From: an uncultured Pseudomonadales bacterium
GTDB taxonomy: Bacteria; Pseudomonadota; Gammaproteobacteria; Pseudomonadales; Azotimanducaceae
Direction of reading: 5' to 3'
Length of the DNA: 36,071 bases
NCBI GenBank assembly: GCA_947258825.1
Contig: CAMYJX010000059.1
Span: 1-36,071, forward strand
Shown one piece after another: positions 7,137 through 15,554 of the stretch. The notes under the pieces are model-generated. The model searched no databases. It had not been told where the DNA came from and saw only the letters and a list, made by a program, of their open reading frames with translations. Numbering within the stretch: the stretch's first letter is position 1; each line of letters opens with the position of its first letter. The translations under genes and the position numbers were made by a program.

Positions 7137-8654
7137 GTGAACATCGTTCCCGACCTGCTGTCCTTTGCCCTGGCCAACTGTCCGGATCGCCAGGCGGTGA
7201 TTTGCGGGGAGGCAAGCCTGACCTTTCGCGAGGTGGACCAGCGGGCTGAACGCCTGCGTTCGGTGCTCGAGTCGGCGGGCCTCTCCCGCGGCGACCGGCT
7301 GGCGCTCCTGGCCGTGAACAGCATCGAGTATCTGGAAATCCACGTGGCCGCGATGCGGGCGGGTCTGGTTCTGGTGCCGCTGAATTTCCGGCTGGCGCTT
7401 CCGGAACTCAGCTACATCGTCGAAAACTGCGGACCGCGGTTGCTCGTCTGCGGCCAGGCGTTTGCTGAAACCGGCCAGGCGCTTGGGGTCGACAACCTGC
7501 TGGTGCTGGGCGACAGCTACGAAGGCAGCCTGAACAGTGCGTCCCCTCGCGCGGAGCACCCGGAAGCGGCCGGAGCAGGCATCGATCCATCCGCGGGAAG
7601 CCTGATTCTCTACACCAGCGGTACCACGGGCAGGCCCAAAGGGGCGATGCTATCCAACCGCGCGCTTTTCGCCCGTATCCATTCGAACCTGTTCGAATAT
7701 GCCGTTCGCGCCGAAGACCGTTTTCTGCAGTGCCTGCCGCTGTTTCACATCGCGGCGAACGTTACTTCCACCTACGCCTATGTCGGCGCCACCAACGTGC
7801 TGTTGCCGGAGTTTTCATCCACCGCCGTTCTCGATCTCATCGCCAGCCGGAAGATCACCGCCGCCCTGCTCGTACCCACCATGATCAACGCCATTCTGCA
7901 TCATCCGGACGCGCGAACCGCGGACCTGTCGAGCCTGCACACGGTCGCGTACGGCGCATCGCCCATCCCGCCCGTCCTGCTCCGGCAGGCCATCGAGACC
8001 TTCGGCTGCGGCTTCGTCCAGCTTTTCGGCATGACGGAAACCAACGCCTGCACCGTGCTGCGTCGCCATGATCACGACCCGGCGTGGCATCCGAACCGTC
8101 TTGCCAGCGCGGGCACCGAAGCCCTGGGGTTCGCCGTCCGGATCGTTGACGATCGAGACCGGGATGTTGACCCGGGTACCGTCGGCGAGGTGATCTGTCG
8201 CGGCCCCGCGTTGATGGACGGCTACTGGAACGCCCCGGGGGCCACCGCCGAGGCCCTGCGCGACGGCTGGATGCACACGGGCGATCTCGGTTATCGCGAC
8301 GCCGACGGCTACCTGTTCATCACCGATCGAAAAAAAGACATGGTTGTAAGCGGTGGCGAGAACGTGTATCCCCGAGAAGTCGAGGACGTGCTGTTCGAGC
8401 ACCCGGACGTAAACGAAGCCGCGGTCATCGGCGTTCCGGACGAGCGCTGGGGCGAAAGGGTGCACGCCGTGCTGGTGCCCGCTGAAGGCATCGAGCTGGA
8501 CACGCGGGCGATCCTGGTCTACGCCCGCTCGCGCCTGGCCGGATACAAAGTGCCCAAGACCGCAGAGATCTCAACGGCGCTGCCCAAGAACGCTACCGGC
8601 AAAGTACTCAAAACCGAGCTGCGCCGACGCTGGCACGAAAGCGGCGCAAGCTGA
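7137..8654 (+). CDS. AMP-forming acyl-CoA synthetase / ligase
   Basis: The 505-residue ANL-superfamily enzyme activates a carboxylic acid with ATP to an acyl-AMP and then to a CoA thioester. The P-loop-like motif YTSGTTGRPKGA is at residues 159-170. The A8 hinge region reads GYLFITDRKKDMVVSGGENV, and the catalytic lysine of the C-terminal domain is K489 in PKNATGKVLK. Length and motifs resemble FadD3/FadD13-like medium or bulky acyl-CoA synthetases; the substrate is unknown. The start is GTG at 7137, because the frame begins MNIVPDLLSFALANCPDRQA, a typical N-terminus. The gene is preceded by a possible 29-residue upstream frame and faces away from the RND adaptor. In this setting it could prime a degradation product for beta-oxidation. 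Confidence 0.92.
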   Translation: MNIVPDLLSFALANCPDRQAVICGEASLTFREVDQRAERLRSVLESAGLSRGDRLALLAVNSIEYLEIHVAAMRAGLVLVPLNFRLALPELSYIVENCGPRLLVCGQAFAETGQALGVDNLLVLGDSYEGSLNSASPRAEHPEAAGAGIDPSAGSLILYTSGTTGRPKGAMLSNRALFARIHSNLFEYAVRAEDRFLQCLPLFHIAANVTSTYAYVGATNVLLPEFSSTAVLDLIASRKITAALLVPTMINAILHHPDARTADLSSLHTVAYGASPIPPVLLRQAIETFGCGFVQLFGMTETNACTVLRRHDHDPAWHPNRLASAGTEALGFAVRIVDDRDRDVDPGTVGEVICRGPALMDGYWNAPGATAEALRDGWMHTGDLGYRDADGYLFITDRKKDMVVSGGENVYPREVEDVLFEHPDVNEAAVIGVPDERWGERVHAVLVPAEGIELDTRAILVYARSRLAGYKVPKTAEISTALPKNATGKVLKTELRRRWHESGAS

Positions 8655-8713
8655 CGTGCCGGAACAAAGGCATACCGGCAGCGGGCAAGCCGGCAGCTAA
8701 TTCAAGAAGCCAC

Positions 8714-8719
8714 TATTCT
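8714..8719 (+). promoter_or_regulatory. TATTCT -10-like element placed for a leaderless transcript
   Basis: The hexamer TATTCT (4 of 6 matches to TATAAT) lies exactly at -12 to -7 relative to the A of the histidine-kinase ATG at 8726, and no Shine-Dalgarno sequence precedes that ATG. If used, transcription would start at or next to the start codon. No -35 element is visible at the right spacing, so this is a weak prediction. Confidence 0.25.
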
Positions 8720-8725
8720 GAACAC

Positions 8726-11173
8726 ATGATCCTGAGCAAGCGATTCCCAGATATTACTGCCCTGACCACCTATCGGGTGATCGCCGCTCTGGGTGCTGTC
8801 GCCCTGTTCACCGCCGGAATGGTCAATCCCAGCGACAGCCCCCTTGTCGTGCTGTTCCGCTACCTCTGCATCGGCGGAATGTCCTTTCTTTTCGTGCTGT
8901 CCTTCCTCTCCCAGGGGGTTCGCAGGCACATCGGCTGGGGCGCGTACGTGGTCAATTCGCTGCTGGCGGCCTATCTGTGCACCATGCTCTACACCACCCG
9001 GATCGACCCTGAAAGCATGATCGCCAGCTTCGTCGGCGTGCTGATCTGCGGCATGGTGCTGGACCGGATCGTGCTGGTGATCACTTTCCTGGTTACAGCC
9101 TGCATCCTCCACATCGCAACCGTATTTGCCGTCGTCGAACCCATCGTCGGGCCCATGGCGTTCACCATAAACATGATCCTCTACAGCCTGTTCGTCGGCA
9201 CCATGCTGGTGATGCAGATCGCCTCGCGCGGTCAGACGCATCGGACCGAGTCGATCATGGGCGCCGTCTTCGATCAGTCTTCCGATGCCCTGCTATACGG
9301 CGATCTGGAAAACCTGCAGGTGCTCAGAGCCAACAGGCAGGCGGAGCGGCTGTTCCAGACCAGCGACCTCAACGAGATGGGACGCCTGACCGCCGAATCG
9401 TTCGTAACCAGCCACAGCGAGGGCAATACCTATGCTGCCCTGGAGGCCGCGCTGGCCGATCCCGACTGGGAAATGAACCTTGCTTTCAACACCGCCAAAG
9501 GTGAGCGTTTCTACGGCGCTCTAGCGTTGCGTCGGCTGCGTTTCGGCGATCGCAGAATGCTGATGGCCAGAATCACCGACGTGACCGAGCACCAGAAGCG
9601 CGAGGCTGCCCTGAATGAAGCCAAGGAGGCAGCAGAAGCCGCGGCAATCGCGCGCAGTCAGTTCCTCGCCAATATGAGTCACGAGATCCGCACGCCCATG
9701 AACGGCGTCATCGGCATGACGTCCCTGCTTCAGCGGACGCAGCTGGACGAAGATCAGAGCCGGTACGTGGAGATGGTCAGATCCAGCGGCGAGTCCCTGA
9801 TGACCATCATCGACGAGATTCTCGATTTCTCGAAGCTGGAAGCCAGTCAGGTGCGCCTGGAAAACGAGCGCTTTGATGCGGAGGACGTCGCTGTTCAGGC
9901 ATTGCACCTGTTGAGCCCGCTGGCCTCTTCGAAAGGCCTGGAGCTGATCCTGCGCATGCGCCCCGGGCAGCACCGATTTTTCTCCGGCGACGCCCAGCGC
10001 CTTCGTCAGGTGCTGGTAAACCTCCTTTCCAATGCGGTGAAATTCACCGGCGAGGGCCAGGTGCTGCTGGCCGTGGAGGCGGTTCCCCGCAGCGATACCC
10101 TCACTGAGCTGCACTTTTCGGTACAGGATTCAGGCATCGGCATCGACCCTGATGGCTGCGCACAGCTGTTCGAACCCTTTGTGCAGGCAGATGCCTCGAC
10201 CACCCGCCGCTACGGGGGCACCGGTCTGGGCCTGTCCATCTCGAAAAACCTCGTCGAGCTGATGGACGGCGAGATCGAGGTGAGCAGCGAACCCGGCGAG
10301 GGATCGACCTTCAGCTTCTACGTGATGGTCGAGAGCGTCGCCGAAAGACCACCCACCCAGGGGCAAAGCCTGAAATCCAGACGCGCATACGTGGCCGAAC
10401 GCAATCCCCTGGGGTTGGAGGTAATCGGCGAAACCCTGCGGGCAGTGGGCATGGTCGTGCACCCGTTCGCCACCGCTCGGGCGCTGCTGGCCGCCTACCA
10501 GGCTGGATGTTGCGACCTGATCATAGCCGACGCCGGCGACCTTCGGGGCGATGGCCTCGAACTGGTGACGGAACTTCGCCGCAAGGATGCCGCGCTGGTT
10601 CCTGTTGTTCTGCTCACCCCGCTGGAGTCCCAGGACTCGGGCCTCGCGGACATCGCCACCGTCGTCCGAAAGCCGATACAGACCAGCCATCTCATACAGA
10701 CGGCAGAGTTCGTCCTGGAGGCCCAGGAACCAGCGTCACAATCCCGGAAGCACGACGCATTGAGCAAACCCGACTTCCAGCAGGTGAAAGTGCTGGTTGC
10801 CGAAGACCACCCCGCCAACCAGCTGGTGATACGCGAGCTGCTGAAAAAGCTGGGCGTCACGGCGGACATCGTCGACGACGGCGCAGAGGCGGTGGATGCG
10901 GCGGCGCGCCAGGCCTATGACCTGATCTTCATGGACATACAGATGCCGCGCAAAGACGGGTTGGAAGCGGCCAGAGAGATTCGCCGTCACCACCGGGGCA
11001 GCGTTCCCTACGTGGTCGCGATGACCGCCAATGCCCTGGTCTCCGATCGCGCCGCATGCGTGGAAGCCGGCATGAACGATTTCATCGCGAAGCCCGTGCG
11101 CATGGACGACCTGGAGCGGCGTCTGCGCACCGTGGCCGCCATCTCACGCGAGGATGGCAACCGACGGCTGTGA
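8726..11173 (+). CDS. Hybrid sensor histidine kinase with two receiver domains
   Basis: The 815-residue protein has about five or six membrane helices in residues 1-170, so it probably senses a signal at or in the membrane. A PAS-like region (about 175-300) is followed by a HisKA domain with the phospho-accepting H319 in FLANMSHEIRTPMNG and a HATPase domain with N-box NLLSNAVKF (about 432-440), DSGIGI (about 468) and GGTGLGLSI (about 497). Two receiver modules complete it. The first (about 550-665) is degenerate: the acidic pair is reduced to one Glu in YVAERN, although an Asp is still present in LIIAD. The second (about 686-805) is canonical, with AEDHPAN, phospho-accepting D737 in FMDIQMP, and the TAN and KP motifs. 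There is no Hpt domain and no response regulator nearby, so an Hpt protein encoded elsewhere would be needed to pass the phosphate on. BarA-like organisation; the signal is unknown. Confidence 0.93.
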   Translation: MILSKRFPDITALTTYRVIAALGAVALFTAGMVNPSDSPLVVLFRYLCIGGMSFLFVLSFLSQGVRRHIGWGAYVVNSLLAAYLCTMLYTTRIDPESMIASFVGVLICGMVLDRIVLVITFLVTACILHIATVFAVVEPIVGPMAFTINMILYSLFVGTMLVMQIASRGQTHRTESIMGAVFDQSSDALLYGDLENLQVLRANRQAERLFQTSDLNEMGRLTAESFVTSHSEGNTYAALEAALADPDWEMNLAFNTAKGERFYGALALRRLRFGDRRMLMARITDVTEHQKREAALNEAKEAAEAAAIARSQFLANMSHEIRTPMNGVIGMTSLLQRTQLDEDQSRYVEMVRSSGESLMTIIDEILDFSKLEASQVRLENERFDAEDVAVQALHLLSPLASSKGLELILRMRPGQHRFFSGDAQRLRQVLVNLLSNAVKFTGEGQVLLAVEAVPRSDTLTELHFSVQDSGIGIDPDGCAQLFEPFVQADASTTRRYGGTGLGLSISKNLVELMDGEIEVSSEPGEGSTFSFYVMVESVAERPPTQGQSLKSRRAYVAERNPLGLEVIGETLRAVGMVVHPFATARALLAAYQAGCCDLIIADAGDLRGDGLELVTELRRKDAALVPVVLLTPLESQDSGLADIATVVRKPIQTSHLIQTAEFVLEAQEPASQSRKHDALSKPDFQQVKVLVAEDHPANQLVIRELLKKLGVTADIVDDGAEAVDAAARQAYDLIFMDIQMPRKDGLEAAREIRRHHRGSVPYVVAMTANALVSDRAACVEAGMNDFIAKPVRMDDLERRLRTVAAISREDGNRRL

Positions 11174-11278
11174 TCGCGAACGGCGTGGGTTGAACCCCAT
11201 GAACTTCTGGCACTCACGCAATTCCACTGCTAATCCCAATGCGGTATCAAAAGGCTGAAGCAACCGGGAATCAGCACT

Positions 11279-11551
11279 TTGATCTGGGTCGTAGACAAGA
11301 AGGTAGTCCGCCACCTCATCCAGCGGAACCGGCAGATGGCAGAGCTTCCGGTAAGGGTCTCTTTTGAGTTCGCCCTCGAGGAGGGCACCGTCCTGGACGG
11401 CACGCTGTCTCTGAAAACCCTGTACAACAAGGGCGCGGTGTGCCGACACTTCCCCGATATCGACGAGACGGCGCTGGAAAACGAAGTGCAGGCCACCGTC
11501 GAGCGTGCCATCGACGAGCACCTCGCGCTCAGCGGCTACTGTCGCGGCTGA
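11279..11551 (+). CDS. Small protein of unknown function
   Basis: This frame encodes up to 90 residues and shows strong G/C at third codon positions. The C-terminal half looks natural (TALENEVQATVERAIDEHLAL, helical, acidic). No signal peptide, membrane segment or known motif is seen. The start is uncertain: TTG at 11279 has a weak gggaa element upstream, while the ATG at 11335 would give 71 residues but has no clear ribosome-binding site. It ends 5 bp before the SnoaL-like gene, so the two are probably co-transcribed. The preceding spacer (11174-11278) contains nothing I recognise. Confidence 0.6.
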   Translation: MIWVVDKKVVRHLIQRNRQMAELPVRVSFEFALEEGTVLDGTLSLKTLYNKGAVCRHFPDIDETALENEVQATVERAIDEHLALSGYCRG

Positions 11552-11556
11552 AAACC

Positions 11557-12057
11557 ATGACCTACACGACCGTTCAGCTATCGGACATTCAGTGCATCAC
11601 GGCGGTGGCCCAGCGCTACTGCCGGGGAGTCGATCGCCTGGATGAAGCGTTGATGAAGTCCGCGTACTGGCCGGAAGCGACAGACGACCACGGGGTCTTC
11701 GTCGGCAACGCCTGGGAGTTCGTCGAGATGTGCATGGTCAGCCACCTGCGCTGGCGCTCCACCAATCACTGCATTTTCAATCACCACATCGAGCTTGAAG
11801 ACGACGGCAAGCATGCCCGCGGCGAGCTCTACAACGTCACCTATCTGTTTCAGAAAGATGCCGATGTGCTGGACACCTGGTATGGCCGTTACCTCGACCG
11901 CTACGAGAAGCGTGGCGATGAGTGGCGCATCATCGAACGCGTCTGCGTCCACGAAGGCAGCATCAGCGAGCCCGTGAGCGCCATGGAAATCGACGCTCCG
12001 CGGTTCCGGCAGGGTGTTTTCGACCGACCCTCCGGCGGTCGTCCCATCGGCCCCTGA
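11557..12057 (+). CDS. SnoaL-like / NTF2-fold protein, possible dehydratase or isomerase
   Basis: The 166-residue protein fits the SnoaL-like/NTF2 superfamily. An N-terminal helix region YCRGVDRLDEALMKSAYWPE is followed by ATDDHGVFVG and then beta-rich stretches (STNHCIFNHHIEL, LYNVTYLFQK, TWYGRYLDRYEKR, EWRIIERVC). In this superfamily a pocket with Asp and His residues can dehydrate or isomerise hydroxylated or steroid-like substrates (scytalone dehydratase, BaiE, ketosteroid isomerase). Asp42, Asp43, His45, His71 and His76 are candidate pocket residues here. The start at 11557 is chosen because the upstream part of the frame overlaps the previous gene and looks non-coding. It follows the small unknown gene by 5 bp. 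The reaction is not determined. Confidence 0.8.
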   Translation: MTYTTVQLSDIQCITAVAQRYCRGVDRLDEALMKSAYWPEATDDHGVFVGNAWEFVEMCMVSHLRWRSTNHCIFNHHIELEDDGKHARGELYNVTYLFQKDADVLDTWYGRYLDRYEKRGDEWRIIERVCVHEGSISEPVSAMEIDAPRFRQGVFDRPSGGRPIGP

Positions 12058-12120
12058 TCGAATTTGAGCAAACGTCGTTGAGCAAAATGTTAACTGCGTC
12101 CCGTTAGACTCCGCATGCTC

Positions 12121-12129
12121 TGCCATACT
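12121..12129 (+). promoter_or_regulatory. Extended -10 element (TGCCATACT) just before the DUF6316-type gene
   Basis: TGCCATACT has the TG-N extension followed by CATACT (4 of 6 matches to TATAAT), and the hexamer ends 7 bp before the ATG at 12137. No ribosome-binding site lies between. The expected transcription start therefore falls on or next to the start codon, which would make the mRNA leaderless. Confidence 0.35.
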
Positions 12130-12136
12130 GACAGTT

Positions 12137-12406
12137 ATGCGTAAGAGCGATATCGAAGAAAAGGCCTTTTTCCGCGTGCGCAAGCGGCTTTACTGCGAGA
12201 ACGGACAGTGGTTCTTCCAGACGCGCGAAGCTATTCGCGGCCCATTCAAGTCGGAGCATGAGGCGGAAGTCGAGCTGAGGCTGTATATCGACACCATGGA
12301 GTTTGTCCAGGAAACCGATCCTCAGCATTCGAAGGTCGACTGGAGCAACATCAGCGTTGTGGACGATGACAACCTGACGCCCGGAGAGTTGAGCAGCGGG
12401 AGCTGA
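12137..12406 (+). CDS. DUF6316-type small protein
   Basis: The 89-residue cytosolic protein has the pattern 'R.R.FFRVRKRLYCENGQWFFQTRE...GPF.SE.EAE.EL..YI'. I associate this with DUF6316, a small family of gammaproteobacteria without a known function. The conserved part covers residues 8-55; the acidic tail (VVDDDNLTPGE) is probably disordered. It stands alone between the SnoaL-like gene and the convergent cusA gene, behind its own apparent extended -10 element. The family name is from memory of the motif. Confidence 0.8.
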   Translation: MRKSDIEEKAFFRVRKRLYCENGQWFFQTREAIRGPFKSEHEAEVELRLYIDTMEFVQETDPQHSKVDWSNISVVDDDNLTPGELSSGS

Positions 12407-12452
12407 CGACATTCACCGTTTCAGCGCGTAGGAGTTGTCAAAATTCTCCCGC

Positions 12453-15400
12453 TCACGCGTGCCGGTGCCGCCGCAGCCGCAGCCGCAGCTGCAGGTAGGC
12501 CACCGGCACAATCACAAGGGTCAACATGAGCGTCGTCAGCATGCCGCCCACCATGGGCGCCGCGATTCGCTGCATTACTTCCGAGCCCGTTCCCTCATTC
12601 AACATGATGGGCAGCAGCCCGAGAAACACCGTGCTCGAGGTCATGAGAATGGGGCGAACCCGTTGGCTTGCGCCTTCCCTGATGACCTCGCGCAGATCTG
12701 CCTCCGGCCCCATCCGGGCACAGGCCTGGTTCAGGTACACGACCATCAGCACGCCGATTTCAGTAGCGAGCCCGGCCAGGGCGATGAACCCCACCCACAC
12801 TGCGACGGACAGGTCGAATTCCAGCAACCACACCAGCCAGATTCCACCCACCAGACCGAAGGGCAGCGTCGTCAGAATCAACAGCACCTCGGCGAAGCTT
12901 CGGAAGTTCAGATACAGCAGGATGACGATGAGCATGAGCGTCAGAGGGACGATCACCATCAACCGGGCGTTGGCCCGCTCCAGATACTCGTACTGTCCCG
13001 CCCAGGACAACGAGTAACCCGGCGGAAGCGTCACCTCTTCTGCGACGATTCGCTGGGCTTCGGCAACGTAGGAACCCAGATCGCGGCCGTCGATGTCGAC
13101 GAAGGTCCAGCCGTTCAGGCGGGCGTTCTCACTCTTGATCGCGGGAGGCCCGCTCTCAACGTAGATCCTGGCGACATCCGCCAGAGGTATCCGCTGATTG
13201 TCCGGCGTGACCAGCGGCAGAGAGCCAAGCACCTCCACCGAATCGCGATAGGCCTGCGGGTACCGCAGGTTGACCGGATAGCGCTCCCGGCCTTCGACGG
13301 TTTCCGTGATGCTCATGCCACCAACGGCCGTTCGCACGACGGCCTGCACATCCTCGACGTTGAGCCCGAAACGGGCCGCGCGCTCCCGGTCGATATCGAC
13401 CTTCACGTAGCGTCCCCCGGCAACCCTTTCGGAGAACACCGACGCCGTGCCGGGCACGGGCGCCAGCACCTCTTCGAGCCTGCGGCCGATGCGCTCGATG
13501 CCGACGAGATCCGGACCCGCCACCTTGATGCCGACAGGCGTCTTGATGCCTGTCGCAAGCATGTCGATACGCGTTCTTATGGGCATGACCCAGGCATTGG
13601 ACACGCCGGGCAGTGTGACCAGCGCATTCAACTCCTCGCGCAGCATCTCCGGCGTAAGCCCAGGACGCCAATGCTCCCGCGGTTTCAGCCGCACTACGGT
13701 TTCAATCATGCTCAGGGGTGCAGGGTCCGTCGCGGTTTCCGCCCGGCCCACCTTGCCGAACACCGTCATCACTTCCGGAACCGTGCGAATCAGGCGATCC
13801 GTTCGCTGCAGCAACGCCCGGGCCTCACCGATAGAGATGCCCGGATAGGTGATCGGCATGTACATCAGATCGCCCTCGTCCAGCGGCGGCATGAACTCGC
13901 TGCCGATCCTGCTCAGCGGCCAGAATCCGACGCCCGCCAGGATCAGCGCGACGAGCAGAACCCGGCCGGGCCGCTGCAATGCGGCCGCAAGCAGCGGACG
14001 ATAGACGCGTTGCAGCGCACGGTTGAGGGGGTTGCGGTCCTGGGTCCGGATGCGACCTCGAACGAGATACCCGATCATGACCGGTACCAGCGTGATGGCG
14101 AGGATCGCCGACGCGGCCATGGCGTAGGTCTTGGTAAACGCCAGGGGTTTGAACAGCCGTCCCTCCTGGGCTTCGAGCGCAAATACCGGCAGGAAGCTCA
14201 CGGTGATGATCAACAGCGAAAAGAACAGCGCCGGCCCCACCTCGCGACAGGCGTCGGCCACCGCGACCCAGCGCCCCCGATCATCCACGGCCCCCCGTTC
14301 GAGATGCTTGTGCACGTTTTCGATCATCACGATCGCCCCGTCCACCATGGCGCCTACGGCAATGGCGATCCCACCGAGGGACATGATGTTGGCGTTGACG
14401 CCCTGGTGGTACATGACCACGTAGGCGGCAAGAATTCCAACCGGCACGGTGAGCACCACCACCAGTGCGGAACGCAGGTGCAGCAGAAAGGCCGCGCAGA
14501 TGAGGGCAACCACCGCAAACTCTTCGGCGAGCCCACGGTAGAGATTTGTCACCGCGTTGCCGATCAGGTCCGAGCGGTCATAGGTCTCGACGATCTCGAT
14601 TCCTTCGGGAAGGCCCGCGCGCAGCCTGCCCAGTCGCGACTTCACCGCGCTGATGACCTGCTGGGCGTTTTCCCCGGAGCGCATGACCACAATGCCGCCC
14701 ACCGCTTCGCCCTCGCCATTGAGATCGACGACGCCGCGACGCATCTGCGGCCCTTCCACCACATCGGCAACATCGCCAAGCAGCAGCGGCTCTCCTCTGA
14801 CCCGTCTGCCCAGAGGCACCTGCTGCAGGTCCCCGACGCCCTCCAGATAGCCCGTAGCGCGCACCATGTACTCCGCCCCGGCCATCTCGATGACCGAAGC
14901 GCCTGCCTCCGAGTTCGAACGCCGGATCGCCTCCCGGATGTGAGCCAGGGGAATGTCGTAGGCCCGCAGCCGGTTGGGATCCACAATGACCTGATACTGT
15001 TTGACCATGCCGCCGACGGTGGCGACCTCGGCAACACCCGGTACCGACTGCAGTTCGTATTTGAGGTAAAAGTCCTGAACGCTGCGCAGCTGCGCAAGAT
15101 CATGACCGTTGGAGCGGTCTACGAGCGCATAGGAATACACCCAGCCCACGCCGGTGGCGTCGGGGCCCAGGGCGGGGGTGGATTCCGCCGGCAGGTTGGC
15201 AACCGCCTGATTGAGATATTCGAGCACACGGGACCTGGCCCAGTAGAGGTCCGTCCCCTCCTCGAAGATGACGTAGACGTAGGAGTCGCCGAAGAAAGAA
15301 TACCCCCGAACGGTAACCGCCTTGGGCACCGCCAGCATCGCCGTAGTAAGCGGATAGGTCACCTGATCTTCCACGACCTGAGGCGCCTGCCCCGGGTAGC

Positions 15401-15554
15401 TGGTCTTGATGATGACCTGAACATCGGAAAGATCGGGAATGGCGTCGACAGGGGTTCCGCGGACCGCATAGACGCCCCAGCCGAGCAGGAGGGCGGCAAG
15501 GAGCAGCACCAGCAAACGATATTCCACCGAGTAACGGATGACGGCATCAATCAT
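12453..15554 (-). CDS. cusA: Cu(I)/Ag(I) efflux RND transporter CusA
   Basis: This 1033-residue heavy-metal-efflux RND pump moves Cu(I)/Ag(I) from the periplasm or cytosol towards the outer membrane using proton entry. All three methionines of the E. coli metal site have counterparts at identical spacing: M566 (LMYMP), M616 (LSMIE) and M665 (RIDM), against 573, 623 and 672. Helix 4 carries GAMVDGAIVMIENV, whose Asp is residue 405, the same number as the E. coli proton-relay Asp. The N-terminal block VDAIPDLSDVQVIIKTSYPG is typical. The start at 15554 (MIDAVIRYS) is preferred over 15587, because CusA proteins normally begin MIxxIIRxS. It overlaps the end of cusB by 8 bp. The C-terminus is Arg/His rich (LRLRLRRHRHA), partly from a short CAG/CCG repeat in the DNA. 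Confidence 0.95.
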   Translation of the reverse strand: MIDAVIRYSVEYRLLVLLLAALLLGWGVYAVRGTPVDAIPDLSDVQVIIKTSYPGQAPQVVEDQVTYPLTTAMLAVPKAVTVRGYSFFGDSYVYVIFEEGTDLYWARSRVLEYLNQAVANLPAESTPALGPDATGVGWVYSYALVDRSNGHDLAQLRSVQDFYLKYELQSVPGVAEVATVGGMVKQYQVIVDPNRLRAYDIPLAHIREAIRRSNSEAGASVIEMAGAEYMVRATGYLEGVGDLQQVPLGRRVRGEPLLLGDVADVVEGPQMRRGVVDLNGEGEAVGGIVVMRSGENAQQVISAVKSRLGRLRAGLPEGIEIVETYDRSDLIGNAVTNLYRGLAEEFAVVALICAAFLLHLRSALVVVLTVPVGILAAYVVMYHQGVNANIMSLGGIAIAVGAMVDGAIVMIENVHKHLERGAVDDRGRWVAVADACREVGPALFFSLLIITVSFLPVFALEAQEGRLFKPLAFTKTYAMAASAILAITLVPVMIGYLVRGRIRTQDRNPLNRALQRVYRPLLAAALQRPGRVLLVALILAGVGFWPLSRIGSEFMPPLDEGDLMYMPITYPGISIGEARALLQRTDRLIRTVPEVMTVFGKVGRAETATDPAPLSMIETVVRLKPREHWRPGLTPEMLREELNALVTLPGVSNAWVMPIRTRIDMLATGIKTPVGIKVAGPDLVGIERIGRRLEEVLAPVPGTASVFSERVAGGRYVKVDIDRERAARFGLNVEDVQAVVRTAVGGMSITETVEGRERYPVNLRYPQAYRDSVEVLGSLPLVTPDNQRIPLADVARIYVESGPPAIKSENARLNGWTFVDIDGRDLGSYVAEAQRIVAEEVTLPPGYSLSWAGQYEYLERANARLMVIVPLTLMLIVILLYLNFRSFAEVLLILTTLPFGLVGGIWLVWLLEFDLSVAVWVGFIALAGLATEIGVLMVVYLNQACARMGPEADLREVIREGASQRVRPILMTSSTVFLGLLPIMLNEGTGSEVMQRIAAPMVGGMLTTLMLTLVIVPVAYLQLRLRLRRHRHA

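Noticed and set aside
8655..8713. Possible terminator after the acyl-CoA synthetase
   Set aside because: Short overlapping dyads (tgccgg/ccggca, ccggc/gccgg) are present, but stems are only 5-6 bp and no T-run follows.
11144..11521. 125-residue open frame on the minus strand under the small unknown gene
   Set aside because: Parts look natural, but it runs into the 3' end of the histidine kinase and the plus frame has a better helical C-terminus and coding-like third positions. Some doubt remains.
12468..12492. ccgcag triplet-like repeat
   Set aside because: It is coding sequence for the Arg/Leu-rich C-terminus of CusA and does not extend beyond it.
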